DNA of 64,000 nucleotides from assembly GCA_014378465.1 (NCBI GenBank), contig JACMNQ010000070.1, positions 39,626 through 103,625 of the forward strand, given 5' to 3'. The stretch is from Oligoflexia bacterium. GTDB taxonomy: Bacteria > Bdellovibrionota > UBA1018. Under the pieces are notes generated by a model. The model was not told the origin of the DNA. It worked only from the letters and a program-made list of their open reading frames with translations, and did no database searches. Numbering within the stretch: the stretch's first letter is position 1; the number at the start of each line of letters is the position of its first letter. Position numbers and translations under genes: made by a program. This document shows, one piece after another, positions 51,047 to 59,903 of the stretch.

Positions 51047-52240
51047 ATGCTTTTCTCCATGAACTTCATGACGGAAATCGAAGCCTCCAGGCGACTGCTC
51101 CAGGTCAAGGAATCGATCATGAAAACCTGGGAAAGTCGCGTTCGCCAGCAGTTCGATGCTGCACAGGTCCAAACCCGGATCGCGCTTCGGGACGCCCTGC
51201 CCGCTTTCTTGATCACCCTGTCACAGGTTCTTCTGCCGGCCCATCCCGCCGACGATGTCTGCGAGACATCCGACGTCTGCAGGGAACATGGAGAAGAACG
51301 CGCGAATCTCGCTGAGTATTCTCTTGAAGAGGTCATGGGCGAATACCGAACTTTCCGGGAAGTGATCTTCGAACTTCTCGAAGCTGAAAAAATGCTGCTT
51401 CCGCAGAGCCGAAACATCATTCTTGATTCCATTCAAAATGGCATGAAGTCAGCCGCTTCGGAGTTCGTGAAGATTCACCGTCTTCAGGATCTGAAAACCG
51501 TGCAGACTCTCGAAAATGAGCGCGATCTGCGAGAAACTTTCGTGCAGACACTCACCCACGATCTTCGCAATCCGTTGACTGCCGCCAAGATGAGTGCGCA
51601 ATTGATCCTGAGGAAAGCGGAGCATTCGGACTTCATCCACAAGCAGGCCAGTCGCGTGATTCAGAACGTCGACCGGGCCGATGAGATGATCCGCGACCTG
51701 CTGGATGCGAATCGCATTCGCGCCGGTCAGACCCTCCCCCTTCAGCTGGCGGAATGTGATCTGCAGGAAGTTCTGGTCGGCACCCTGGACGACCTCACCA
51801 CCCTCTTTGGAAACCGTTTCGTGCTCGAATCCCCCCCCAGTCTCACGGGCTGGTGGGACTGCGCGAATCTCCAGCGCGTGATTGAAAACCTCTGCAACAA
51901 CGCGATCAAATATGGCGACAAGCGCGAACCCATCCGGGTGACTCTCTCTGAGAAGAAAAATTCGAAAGTCGAGCTTCTGGTCAACAATCAGGGTGCGCCG
52001 ATCAGCTCTGAGGATCAAACCAAGCTCTGGCAAGCCTTTCATCGTACCGAAAGTGCACAGCAAAGTGGACTCAAGGGCTGGGGCATCGGACTGACGGTCG
52101 TCAAAGGCTTGGTGGAAGCCCACGGCGGAACCGTGGACTTGGAGAGCACTCTTGAGAACGGGACAACTTTCAGTGTGTCCCTTCCTCGGGATTCCCGATT
52201 ATTTCAGTCCATTGATGCATACACGGAGCCTAAACCATGA
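51047..52240 (+). CDS. RsbRD-domain sensor histidine kinase
   Basis: The 397-residue soluble protein has an N-terminal helical domain (about 8-140) with HGEERANLAEYSLEEVMGEY, the pattern of the RsbRD N-terminal (RsbT co-antagonist) domain. A HisKA box follows with His171 in THDLRNPLTAAKMSAQLIL, and an ATPase with NLCNNAIKYG and GLKGWGIGLTVVKGLVE. It lacks membrane helices, so it senses cytoplasmic signals. No adjacent receiver; the single-domain regulators at 37.2 and 55.9 kb are possible targets. An ATG at 51059 is also possible. Confidence 0.9.
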   Translation: MLFSMNFMTEIEASRRLLQVKESIMKTWESRVRQQFDAAQVQTRIALRDALPAFLITLSQVLLPAHPADDVCETSDVCREHGEERANLAEYSLEEVMGEYRTFREVIFELLEAEKMLLPQSRNIILDSIQNGMKSAASEFVKIHRLQDLKTVQTLENERDLRETFVQTLTHDLRNPLTAAKMSAQLILRKAEHSDFIHKQASRVIQNVDRADEMIRDLLDANRIRAGQTLPLQLAECDLQEVLVGTLDDLTTLFGNRFVLESPPSLTGWWDCANLQRVIENLCNNAIKYGDKREPIRVTLSEKKNSKVELLVNNQGAPISSEDQTKLWQAFHRTESAQQSGLKGWGIGLTVVKGLVEAHGGTVDLESTLENGTTFSVSLPRDSRLFQSIDAYTEPKP

Positions 52241-52243
52241 GTT

Positions 52244-52271
52244 TTGGCTTGTTTGGCGCTTGATCTATGGT
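52244..52271 (+). promoter_or_regulatory. Possible sigma-70-type promoter of the RRM gene
   Basis: TTGGCT and TATGGT are separated by 16 bases and would give a leader of about 95 bases ahead of the gene at 52373. The match is partial, so this is weak. Confidence 0.25.
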
Positions 52272-52372
52272 ACATCCCCATCTGTAAGTCCAACTTTTCC
52301 ATGTTTAGAGTCTGCGGGTAATGGTGCCCTACCTCTTGAAGATGGTTCTCTGTCCCGACCTTAGGAGGTTTT

Positions 52373-52738
52373 GTGGGTAAAAAATTATACGTAGGTAATC
52401 TTCCGTTTTCCGCTACTGATCAGATCTTGATGGACACTTTCGCTCAATGCGGAACTGTCGAATCTGCAAAGATCATCACTGATCGCGACACCGGCCGTTC
52501 AAAGGGTTTCGGATTCGTCGAAATGTCCACCGAAGCTGAAGCTGCTGATGCAATCAGCAAGTTCAACGGTGCGGACTACGACGGCCGTGCCCTGACTGTC
52601 AATGAAGCCAAGCCAATGGCTCCACGTGAAAATCGTGGCGGTGGCGGCGGCTTCGGCGGCGGCGGACGTGGCGGCGATCGCGGAAGCCGTGGCGGCTTCG
52701 GCGGCGGCAGCGGTGGAAACCGTGGCAACCGTTGGTAA
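52373..52738 (+). CDS. RRM RNA-binding protein with Gly/Arg-rich tail
   Basis: The 121-residue protein starts with GTG behind a perfect TTAGGAGG site. The RRM (2-80) has RNP2 KLYVGNLPF and RNP1 KGFGFVEM with the aromatic residues that stack on RNA bases, and an RGG-type tail (GGGGGFGGGGRGGDRGSRGG) from about 88. Bacterial members resemble cyanobacterial Rbp proteins and are often cold- or stress-induced. A second RGG-rich protein is encoded at 9.1-9.7 kb. A double hairpin terminates the transcript. Confidence 0.95.
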   Translation: MGKKLYVGNLPFSATDQILMDTFAQCGTVESAKIITDRDTGRSKGFGFVEMSTEAEAADAISKFNGADYDGRALTVNEAKPMAPRENRGGGGGFGGGGRGGDRGSRGGFGGGSGGNRGNRW

Positions 52739-52752
52739 TCACCAACGGGCCT

Positions 52753-52826
52753 GAATTCAAGTTCGCTTGAATTCTTACCCAAGCATTAGAAGAAAGGCTC
52801 TACCTTCGGGTAGGGCCTTTTTTTGT
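52753..52826 (+). terminator. Tandem hairpins, the second an intrinsic terminator
   Basis: GAATTCAA (52753-52760) pairs perfectly with TTGAATTC (52767-52774) right after the RRM gene. Then AAAGGCTCTACC (52793-52804) pairs with GGTAGGGCCTTT around a TTCG loop and runs into seven T, a classic Rho-independent terminator. Confidence 0.92.
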
Positions 52827-52942
52827 GCCCTGTCCTTCAGCTCCCGGATTTGGATTCGTTATTCCGAACGATACTGATGATTCCAGCGACGTATTTCTCT
52901 TCAAACGAGCGGCTTTGCACAGGGTTTGCAGTGGCAGGGGCG

Positions 52943-54073
52943 ATGGCCGAACCCAACCTTCCCCAGAACAGCTCCCAAATCAGCTCAAAGTCTCCCACTG
53001 AACCCCCTCCTGCAGAAGTTCTCGCACGACTCGACTTGCCGTGGACGACCTTTCTGAAAGTTGCAGCGGCTCTGATCATCGCCTGGTCCATCTATCAGCT
53101 CTGGTCGCTTCTGCTTCTTGTTTTTCTGGCCATGCTGCTCGCAGTGACCCTTCAACCCTTCGTCAATCGCCTGGAAGCCAGGAAGATTCCGCGCTGGGCC
53201 TCGATCCTCACCATCGCGGTGTTGATGCTTGTCCTTCTTGGAGCTTTCTTCGCAGTGATCATCCCTTCACTCGTCACGCAGATGAGCGGACTTGCCGACA
53301 ACTTCCCCGCAATGCGCGAGGACATCCTCAAACGTATACCGGAAAATGCCTTCTATCGTCCGATGTCGCAGAACTTTCTTGCCCATCCGGGACTTTCCGT
53401 GAAAGCCGCTGAGCTCCCCAAGCATCTGTTGAGCGTGGGAGGACTCGCAATCGGCGGTGTCGCTGAATTCGCACTTTTTCTGGTCATGTCGCTCTATCTT
53501 CTGGTGGATGGGCCAAGAGCCTATGACTGGTTTCTCGCTTTCTTCACGCACCGGACGCAGATCAAATTGCGAAAGAGTGCCAACGAGATTTCAAAAGTCA
53601 TTGCGGCGTACGTGGCGGGACAGCTGATCACCTCGGTCCTGGTTTTGATCTATGCCTTCGCGGTCCTGACCCTGCTTCACGTTCCTGCTGCGCTCATCCT
53701 GGCGTGTCTCGCAGGGATCTTTGATATCCTGCCCATCATCGGCTTCTTCATGTCAACGATTCCGGCAATTCTCCTCGCAATCACGGTTTCGCCTGCGGTG
53801 GCACTTGCGGTCGTCGGACTTTATCTGGCCTATCACGCGCTCGAAAATTACTTCATCGTACCCAAAGTGTACGGCAATCGCCTCAAGCTCTCGACTCTGG
53901 CCGTACTCCTGGCCCTCCTGATCGGAGGGATTCTCGCGGGCATCCCCGGGGCCATAGCAGTGCTCCCGGTCGTGGCCTCCTATCCGATCATCGAAAAAAT
54001 CTGGTTGCGAAAGTACCTCGGCACCGAAGTGGTGGAAACCCACGTCGAACAGCAGAAGGAGGCTGAGTCCTGA
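52943..54073 (+). CDS. AI-2E family transporter
   Basis: From the ATG at 52943 (AGGGG ahead) the product is 376 residues with about eight helices, including the N-terminal pair (WTTFLKVAAALIIAWSIYQLW and LLLVFLAMLLAVTLQPFVNRL), GLADNFPAMR in the soluble part and PIIGFFMSTIPAILLAIT in the late loop, typical of YdiK/TqsA-like proteins. The family includes Na/H antiporters and an AI-2 exporter; substrate unknown. A TTG at 52823 lies in the terminator and is rejected. Confidence 0.9.
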   Translation: MAEPNLPQNSSQISSKSPTEPPPAEVLARLDLPWTTFLKVAAALIIAWSIYQLWSLLLLVFLAMLLAVTLQPFVNRLEARKIPRWASILTIAVLMLVLLGAFFAVIIPSLVTQMSGLADNFPAMREDILKRIPENAFYRPMSQNFLAHPGLSVKAAELPKHLLSVGGLAIGGVAEFALFLVMSLYLLVDGPRAYDWFLAFFTHRTQIKLRKSANEISKVIAAYVAGQLITSVLVLIYAFAVLTLLHVPAALILACLAGIFDILPIIGFFMSTIPAILLAITVSPAVALAVVGLYLAYHALENYFIVPKVYGNRLKLSTLAVLLALLIGGILAGIPGAIAVLPVVASYPIIEKIWLRKYLGTEVVETHVEQQKEAES

Positions 54074-54080
54074 GCGGACT

Positions 54081-55586
54081 TCACTGGCCGGAGCGAGCCT
54101 GAAGCGCGGACAGGTAGCTGACGTAACTCCAGGTCAGGTGCACAGCACCCTGGCTGAAGCCTGAGGAGCGATTGAACTCTTCAGCCTGCGCACCGTTGGA
54201 CTCCGCGTGATAAAGCGCGCGGTTCATGTAAGCGTCCCCTTCGTCGTTGAGCGCGCTCACCAATTTTGCAAATCCTGCATCCGTCGACTTGAGGATCTGG
54301 CCGGACCGGAAGCCGTCCCGCAGAGAGGTCAGGCCAGAAACACGGCCGAAATAGGCCATTTTTGTCGGACTCAAGGTGACTGCGCGCGCATTTCTGATCT
54401 GAGCCGCCAGCTTGTAATGAAATTCAGCCATCGCCTGAGTGGAAAGGAACCATGGATTGCCCTGCCCATGATTGGTGACGCCGTCGTAGATGTCTTCGGG
54501 ATAACGGCCAAGCCCTGGAGCCAGGCGCTCTCCCTGATGTCCGTTCTGGACGCGATTGACGGAGTAAAGGCTGTCAAAGGCCTGCCTCAGGGCTCCCGCA
54601 GTCGCGATGACCCGGTCGTCGGAAACGGACATGAACAGATCTCCGGAACTCTGGTCATGCGGTGAGGCGTGAAGTGAAGCCAGGATCACGGCAATGTCGA
54701 GGCCTGAAGGTTTGGCTTGATCACTCCAGGAAGAGTTCTGGGTTGCGACGATGTAATTCTTTGAAACACTCCAGAAACCTGGAATGACCTGCCGAATCGC
54801 CTGCGACTGCTGCTGGTACCAGCTTGCGGCTTCCGGGTCGCCCAATCGGCGCGCGAGAATCGCGCCTTCGTGAAGCGCACGCTGCTGCATCATGAGGGTG
54901 TAGAAATGCCTGCCCTGGACTTCTTCCCAGAGGTCATAGGAAGCGTCTCTCCAATGATGAGACACGTATTCGAGGTCGGCTTTGATCACGGTCTGTGCGG
55001 GAATCTGAGCTGTGTAAAGCAGACGCTTCACGGTTTCCGCATCAGTTGAGTTCCCCGAGTTGAGAAGCTGATGAGCGAGCCTGATCAGAACCATCGAACG
55101 CAACGCGGGTCCGTCATTCTGAGGACGTCCCCAGGACTCGTCGAAAGCCGTTCCGTTCAGGTGAAACTTGGGTTCACCGAGGCCGAGGTCCGCTGGGCTG
55201 CCACTTCGATTGGGAGTGAGCTGATTCTGTCGAGAAAAATGGATATAATCCATCAGGTAGCTGATCCAGCGATTGTGCTCGGCACCGGAGGAGTTCTTCT
55301 GAAGCTCAAAAACCCCATTCATGGTCAGAGCCGCGTCCCGGATCCAGTGAAAGTAGTAATTCGGCTCATCCTTCGATGGAGATGCCATGACGGATCCCTT
55401 GGCCTGACCCGGCTGGGAGATGCTGATTGCGATCCGCTGTTGAGCGTAGAGAGCTTCTCTCCTGAAACGATCAGGAAGCGGTGTGGCAGGGCTGGCAGTC
55501 GCCCACTGCGGGCTCACGCTCTCCGACATCAGAAGTGCACCCAGCAGGAGAGAGATCGAAACCGCAGACTTTTTAAGCTTGTTCAT
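54081..55586 (-). CDS. Secreted GH15 glucoamylase-like enzyme
   Basis: From the ATG at 55586 the product is 501 residues with a signal peptide (1-31). It shows YYFHWIRDAALTMNGVFEL (the Trp-Ile-Arg-Asp catalytic-pocket motif), GEPKFHLNGTAFDESWGRPQNDGPALR, a middle WEEVQGRHFYTLMMQ with a catalytic Glu, and YDGVTNHGQGNPWFLST. These match fungal-type glucan 1,4-alpha-glucosidases, which release glucose from the non-reducing ends of starch or glycogen. Exported and likely periplasmic or extracellular. It converges with the AI-2E gene. Confidence 0.93.
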   Translation of the reverse strand: MNKLKKSAVSISLLLGALLMSESVSPQWATASPATPLPDRFRREALYAQQRIAISISQPGQAKGSVMASPSKDEPNYYFHWIRDAALTMNGVFELQKNSSGAEHNRWISYLMDYIHFSRQNQLTPNRSGSPADLGLGEPKFHLNGTAFDESWGRPQNDGPALRSMVLIRLAHQLLNSGNSTDAETVKRLLYTAQIPAQTVIKADLEYVSHHWRDASYDLWEEVQGRHFYTLMMQQRALHEGAILARRLGDPEAASWYQQQSQAIRQVIPGFWSVSKNYIVATQNSSWSDQAKPSGLDIAVILASLHASPHDQSSGDLFMSVSDDRVIATAGALRQAFDSLYSVNRVQNGHQGERLAPGLGRYPEDIYDGVTNHGQGNPWFLSTQAMAEFHYKLAAQIRNARAVTLSPTKMAYFGRVSGLTSLRDGFRSGQILKSTDAGFAKLVSALNDEGDAYMNRALYHAESNGAQAEEFNRSSGFSQGAVHLTWSYVSYLSALQARSGQ

Positions 55587-55753
55587 GACATGAGGGGCCC
55601 CCACCCCGAACCCCCCATAAACCCTTGATCAAGCGAACAGTCAAGAAAACATGGCAGCTTGGCCGATCCGAACAGGCTCAAACAGGAAAAGGAGCTGACG
55701 AACGGCAAACCTTGTAAGTCTACGGTTTCAAGACCATTTTCAGGAGATCTTCC

Positions 55754-55848
55754 ATTCCATGTGGAATTGAGTTCGTTGCGCCCTTTACAGACGGGCCGAT
55801 CTGCCCTAACCAAAAAGGCTCTATGCATTCTGCGTCTCATTTGAGACG
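55754..55848. promoter_or_regulatory. Two perfect inverted repeats before the response regulator
   Basis: ATTCCA-TG-TGGAAT (55754-55767) and CGTCTC-ATTT-GAGACG (55833-55848) lie in the space between the divergent glucoamylase and response-regulator genes. The second abuts the ATG at 55849. Each could be an operator; the second could also fold in RNA and cover the start. Confidence 0.35.
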
Positions 55849-56241
55849 ATGCAGACGGACTCAATCAAAATGAAAAAAATTCTCATCATCGAAGATGACC
55901 CAGATATCCGCGACTCCCTGAAAGAACTTCTCGAAATGGAAGGCTACTCAGTCGCCTGCGCAACCAATGGTCAGGAAGGCCTTGAACGGCTCGAAGAAAT
56001 GAACTCTTCCCTCCCTCACATCATTCTTCTGGATCTGATGATGCCCATCAAAGATGGGATCGGTTTTCGCCAGGACCAGCGGAAACGCGAAAGCTGGAAT
56101 GCCATTCCGACCGTCGTCATGTCGGCTGATGGAAACGCGAAGGCCAAGCTCCAGAATCTGGGCATCACGACTTTCCTCAAGAAGCCAGTCGATCTCGACG
56201 CAGTTCTTCTGACGATCACTCAATCCATCGTCTCAGATTGA
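55849..56241 (+). CDS. Single-domain response regulator
   Basis: The protein is a receiver domain only: acidic residues in IIEDDPD, phospho-acceptor Asp55 (numbered from Met at 55870) in ILLDLMMP, VVMSAD with the switch Ser, and Lys104-105 in LKKPV. It resembles the receiver encoded at 37215-37655 in architecture. Either ATG at 55849 or at 55870 may be used; MKKILIIE at 55870 is the usual family start. It ends before a bidirectional terminator. Confidence 0.92.
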   Translation: MQTDSIKMKKILIIEDDPDIRDSLKELLEMEGYSVACATNGQEGLERLEEMNSSLPHIILLDLMMPIKDGIGFRQDQRKRESWNAIPTVVMSADGNAKAKLQNLGITTFLKKPVDLDAVLLTITQSIVSD

Positions 56242-56275
56242 TTTGAAGATCGAACCCTGCTTGAGCGCCACGTAA

Positions 56276-56309
56276 AAAGGCCACTTGAACTTGCGTTCAA
56301 ATGGCCTTT
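56276..56309. terminator. Bidirectional Rho-independent terminator
   Basis: AAAGGCCA-TTGAAC pairs with GTTCAA-TGGCCTTT around a TTGC loop (one mismatch), with A and T tracts on both sides. It separates the convergent response regulator and deoxyhypusine-synthase-like genes. Confidence 0.85.
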
Positions 56310-56366
56310 GAGTTTTTCGGTGAGTCGCGGGCTGCGCAACTCACTCACTTGCCCCGCTTCAGCGGC

Positions 56367-57407
56367 TTACCAGCCGAGAACGTAAGCGAACATCAGTGGA
56401 GCCACGATGGTTGCATCGGACTCGACGATGTACTTCGGAGTGTCTGGACCGAGCTTGCCCCAGGTGATCTTTTCGTTGGGCACTGCACCCGAGTAGGAAC
56501 CGTAGCTTGTGGTCGAATCACTGATCTGACAGAAATAGCCCCAGAGACGAGGAGTCTGACCCAGATCCTTCTGAAGCATCGGCACGACGCAGATCGGGAA
56601 ATCGCCGGCGATGCCGCCACCGATCTGAAAGAAGCCCATGGACGAATTCTTGGTGACCCCAGCGTACCATTCAGCGAGCTGAACCATGTACTCAATCCCG
56701 GTCCGCACCGTGTGCACATTTTTCACTTTTCCGGTGATGCAATAGCTGGCGTACATATTGCCCAGAGTGGAGTCTTCCCAGCCTGGTACGAAGATCGGCA
56801 AATCCTTTTCACAGGCTGCCAGCAACCAGCTGTTCTTCGGGTCAATCTGGTAGTTATCCTTGAATTTCCCCTTGCGAATCGCGCGGTAGAAATACTCATG
56901 CGGAAAACAGCGCTCGCCTTTGGCTTCAGCTTCGTTCCACTCGTCTTCCATGATCTTCCAGATCACGTGCATCGCGGCTTCTTCAGGGATGCAGGTGTCG
57001 GTCACACGGTTCAGATTCTTTTCAAGGAGGGCCTGCTCGTCCGCGGGAGTCAGATCTCTGTAATTCGGGACGCGGACATAAAAGTCATGCGCGACCAGAT
57101 TGTAGATATCTTCTTCAAGATTGGCGCCCGTGCAGGAGATGCCATGAACTTTGCCCTGACGGATCATCTCTGCGAGAGAGAGTCCAAGCTCCGCAGTGCT
57201 CATCGCGCCGGCGAGCGTGACGAACATCTTGCCGCCGCTGTCGAGGTGAGTCTTGTAGCCTTCAGCCGCGTCCACCAGGGCCGCCGCATTGAAGTGACGG
57301 TAGTGGTGCTTGATGAAGTGAGTGACCGGGTGAGCGGCCTGATAGGCAGCTTGCTCAGCCGCGCTGAGAGCGGGTTTCTTGGCAGGAGTTTGAATCATAG
57401 GGCACAT
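56367..57407 (-). CDS. Deoxyhypusine synthase family protein
   Basis: The 346-residue protein has the DHS fold signatures: LDSGGKMFVTLAGAMSTAELG, the NAD-contact ISCTGANLEEDIYN, IFVPGWEDSTLGNMYA, FFQIGGGIAGDFPICV and the active-site lysine in TWGKL (Lys318), aligned with the Lys of human DHS. Bacteria lack eIF5A, so the target is not hypusine; relatives in bacteria use the 4-aminobutyl transfer chemistry on amines (for example homospermidine-type products). It links to the SpeD and aminopropyltransferase operon in this window. It is transcribed towards the response regulator. Confidence 0.92.
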   Translation of the reverse strand: MCPMIQTPAKKPALSAAEQAAYQAAHPVTHFIKHHYRHFNAAALVDAAEGYKTHLDSGGKMFVTLAGAMSTAELGLSLAEMIRQGKVHGISCTGANLEEDIYNLVAHDFYVRVPNYRDLTPADEQALLEKNLNRVTDTCIPEEAAMHVIWKIMEDEWNEAEAKGERCFPHEYFYRAIRKGKFKDNYQIDPKNSWLLAACEKDLPIFVPGWEDSTLGNMYASYCITGKVKNVHTVRTGIEYMVQLAEWYAGVTKNSSMGFFQIGGGIAGDFPICVVPMLQKDLGQTPRLWGYFCQISDSTTSYGSYSGAVPNEKITWGKLGPDTPKYIVESDATIVAPLMFAYVLGW

Positions 57408-57479
57408 TTAATGAATCCCGGACTTTCTGACAAGAGTGTTTTTGGTCCGGGCCCATTTTGTTCGGACATTGGCCGACTC

Positions 57480-58304
57480 TTATTGAAAGGACCTGATCCA
57501 GACGGTCCCTGCCGCCGGCATCTCCGGACGGGAGGACCGGATCGAGTCGACGAACACGCTCTGGGCTTCGGGAAACGCTCGCTTCATCGCATTCAGATTC
57601 GCCGGTTCGTTTTCGAAAACGGCCACGACTTTTCCCTGTGTTCCGATCCATTTGAAGGCCGAAAGCTTGAACTCGAGGTCCGCGACCTGAGCATTCGGCT
57701 TCATGAGAAGGAGGGTGAGGCCCCTCGTCGGAAACCCTCGCCCCTGAAGTGCCTTGCGCGTTCCAACTCCCATGCGAATCCGGTCGCGTCCGGTCAAGTA
57801 GACGATCCTGGCTCCGGCCTGAGCGAGAGTGCGAACATATTCAGGTGCAAGCGGGATCACGTGGTCATTTTCACACTCGTTGCTGAAAAAATGGAGAGTC
57901 CAGAAGTCTGAAAGCTGCTGTGAGAAATCCGCTCGGTCAATCCCCTGCACGTGAAGCGTTGTCGCGAGATCATAGTGCACGTCCCAGAGCTGGAGGCGCG
58001 AGAGCACTGCCGTTTCTTCGGGATAACGGGCCTTCATGGCGGGATCAGAAGAGAACTTCAGGAGAATGGGCAACGTGCGGCTGCGCGAATCAAAGAGCGT
58101 GTCATCCAGATCAAAGAGGACCACCGGGATCTGGCCTGCGCTCACCTGGGACTGGACGGCTGCAAGGATCCCGTTCAGAACGGGCTGAGTGGCGCTGGCC
58201 TGTGCGACGGAAGTGCCCAGAATTTCAAGACTGCCAAAGTCCATCGGAAGCGTGGCCAGCGAAGAGAGCGCAAACAAAAAAGCGAATGAACAAACGGATT
58301 TCAT
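57480..58304 (-). CDS. Secreted HAD-superfamily phosphatase-like protein
   Basis: The 274-residue protein has a signal peptide (1-36) and HAD motif I, VVLFDLDDTLFDSR (nucleophile Asp and its partner), motif II as IVYLTGRDR, a motif III lysine in FKLSAFKWIG and acidic motif IV around FENEPAN. It is close to DUF2608-type or acid-phosphatase-like HAD proteins, which act in the periplasm. The substrate is unknown. It is upstream of the DHS-like gene on the same strand and divergent from a LysR regulator gene. Confidence 0.8.
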   Translation of the reverse strand: MKSVCSFAFLFALSSLATLPMDFGSLEILGTSVAQASATQPVLNGILAAVQSQVSAGQIPVVLFDLDDTLFDSRSRTLPILLKFSSDPAMKARYPEETAVLSRLQLWDVHYDLATTLHVQGIDRADFSQQLSDFWTLHFFSNECENDHVIPLAPEYVRTLAQAGARIVYLTGRDRIRMGVGTRKALQGRGFPTRGLTLLLMKPNAQVADLEFKLSAFKWIGTQGKVVAVFENEPANLNAMKRAFPEAQSVFVDSIRSSRPEMPAAGTVWIRSFQ

Positions 58305-58387
58305 GGGAAATACTCCTTGATGGGGCCTCTTATGCCGGCTTCCTATTTAGAATGAAAATACATCGTTCGAATGGTATCCATGCGTTC

Positions 58388-59305
58388 ATGGAATTGAATC
58401 ACCTTCGCTATTTTTACGAAGTCGCCCGGGCCCGAAGCTTCACCGCAGCCGCGAAAGTGCTCCGCGTGAGCCAGCCCTCGATCAGCAAGATCATCCGGAT
58501 CCTCGAGGACCGAGAGGGCGTGAAGCTTTTTGATCGCCACAAGAAAGGAGTCACTCTCACTCCTCAGGGCGAATTTTTCTATTCCAGTTGTTCCAAGGTC
58601 TTTGCCGAGCTCGAGAACCTGCACATGACGCTCAAACTGCAGAAGACGGAGTGCGAAGGAGACCTGTCTCTCGGAGCCTCGGACAATGTCTGCAACTATC
58701 TTCTGCCTCATCTGATCCCGGGCTTCTGGAAGAAGTATCCAAAAGTGCACTTCAATGTCCTGAGCGCGACTTCGGAATGCGTGAAGGAGGATCTTCAGAG
58801 CGGGAAATGTGAACTCGGGCTCTTCTATACGAAGCCGGAAGCTCAGTTCTATGAATCACGAAAGATCGGACCGGTCGAATTCGTCATCGTCTGCTCCACG
58901 GAGAATGAAAAGTTCCGGAATACTTCCGTCCTGACCCAGGCGCTCGCGAGCGAATCCTATTACCTGGGCTCACGTCTTCAGGACTATCAGGGCCCCTACC
59001 CTGCCTTGAAACGGCTGAATGCTCTGGGGATCCAGCCCCGCCTCTTCTTTGAAACCAATAGTCAGGAAACCCAGAAGAAGATGGCACTTCAGAGACTGGG
59101 CTACACGGTCCTGCCCCACTTCATGGTGCGAGAAGAACTGAAGCAGAAGAAGCTGAAACTCCTCCAGGTGAATGCTCCGGGCGGGAAATTGCCTGAATCC
59201 AATCGCATGTCGCTCTACCTCGTCAAAAAGAAAGGCAAGACGCTTTCCAAACCCGCTCAATTGATGGAGCTTGAGCTGCTGGAGAAACTTCCGGAACTGC
59301 TTTGA
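58388..59305 (+). CDS. LysR family transcriptional regulator
   Basis: The 305-residue protein starts MELNHLRYFYEVARARSFTA, the LysR helix-turn-helix (about 1-60, with VSQPSISKIIRILE), and has a C-terminal co-inducer domain (about 90-300) with LGLFYTKPEAQF. It is divergent from the HAD gene, 83 bases away, so may control it. ATG at 58352 in frame is an alternative start. The long open frame upstream is the antisense of the HAD gene. Confidence 0.9.
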   Translation: MELNHLRYFYEVARARSFTAAAKVLRVSQPSISKIIRILEDREGVKLFDRHKKGVTLTPQGEFFYSSCSKVFAELENLHMTLKLQKTECEGDLSLGASDNVCNYLLPHLIPGFWKKYPKVHFNVLSATSECVKEDLQSGKCELGLFYTKPEAQFYESRKIGPVEFVIVCSTENEKFRNTSVLTQALASESYYLGSRLQDYQGPYPALKRLNALGIQPRLFFETNSQETQKKMALQRLGYTVLPHFMVREELKQKKLKLLQVNAPGGKLPESNRMSLYLVKKKGKTLSKPAQLMELELLEKLPELL

Positions 59306-59343
59306 TGCGGCAGCACCTCATTGGCGCAAGGGTGAGAGGTGGC

Positions 59344-59628
59344 TCAGTCCGAATGCACTTCTCGTTCCACGCGATTTTTGTCGTAAACTCCCAGCAGAAT
59401 CAGCAGAAAAGCCACCAATCGGATCAGGTAAACGAAGGAATGTTCTTCCCGCTTCTGATCATGCATCACAATGAGCACCAGACGCTCCACTGCCAGAATC
59501 CAGAAAGCGGAACAGAACCACAGAAACAGTCGGTCGTTCGTCTTCCGCCAGAACCGGAGAAAGAAGACACCCGCAACCCAACAACCCATCAGGATCGCGC
59601 CTGAGAGAAATGAATAAAATAAGTTCAT
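59344..59628 (-). CDS. DUF5985-like three-helix membrane protein, copy 2
   Basis: The 94-residue protein has three hydrophobic segments (about 3-26, 35-57, 67-82), a basic loop FLRFWRKTNDRLFLWF and a Glu/His/Asp-rich end, as in DUF5985 proteins. Its ATG overlaps the stop of the gene before it (ATGA), so it is the last of an overlapping trio. Function unknown. Confidence 0.75.
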   Translation of the reverse strand: MNLFYSFLSGAILMGCWVAGVFFLRFWRKTNDRLFLWFCSAFWILAVERLVLIVMHDQKREEHSFVYLIRLVAFLLILLGVYDKNRVEREVHSD

Positions 59629-59903
59629 GCGGACTCCCAGACCAGGCCCCAGATCATCAGGCTGACGCCGATCAGGGCCGGAATGGTTCGGACGATCGAA
59701 AGGTTCGAATCCGGCATCAGCACCAGATCCACCACAAGGAGGACGTTGTTCAAGGCAAATCCAACGAACCCCAGTCCGCACCATCCGAGCATGCGAAGTC
59801 GCGTGACCCGGTACTTCGCGATGAGTACGTAGGCGCAGAGTGAACTGGTGAAAGCGCAGAGGACGTAGACGAGTGCTGCCATGAACTCGCTGAACTGATT
59901 CAT
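59625..59903 (-). CDS. DUF5985-like three-helix membrane protein, copy 1
   Basis: The 92-residue protein, from the ATG at 59903 (AAGAAGGA ahead), has three helices (about 8-30, 38-60, 70-90), with the basic loop KYRVTRLRMLGW and NNVLLVVDL motif. It overlaps the gene before it and the gene after it by ATGA junctions. A related protein is encoded next. Function unknown. Confidence 0.75.
   Translation of the reverse strand: MNQFSEFMAALVYVLCAFTSSLCAYVLIAKYRVTRLRMLGWCGLGFVGFALNNVLLVVDLVLMPDSNLSIVRTIPALIGVSLMIWGLVWESA

Noticed and set aside
56301..57911. Long plus-strand open frame of 536 codons
   Set aside because: It is antisense to the deoxyhypusine-synthase-like and HAD genes, has no domain, and its composition (His/Arg/Asp-rich) is that of a frame shadow.
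57920..58387. N-terminal extension of the LysR gene at 58388
   Set aside because: The extra residues are antisense to the HAD gene and the LysR helix-turn-helix begins at MELNHLRYF.
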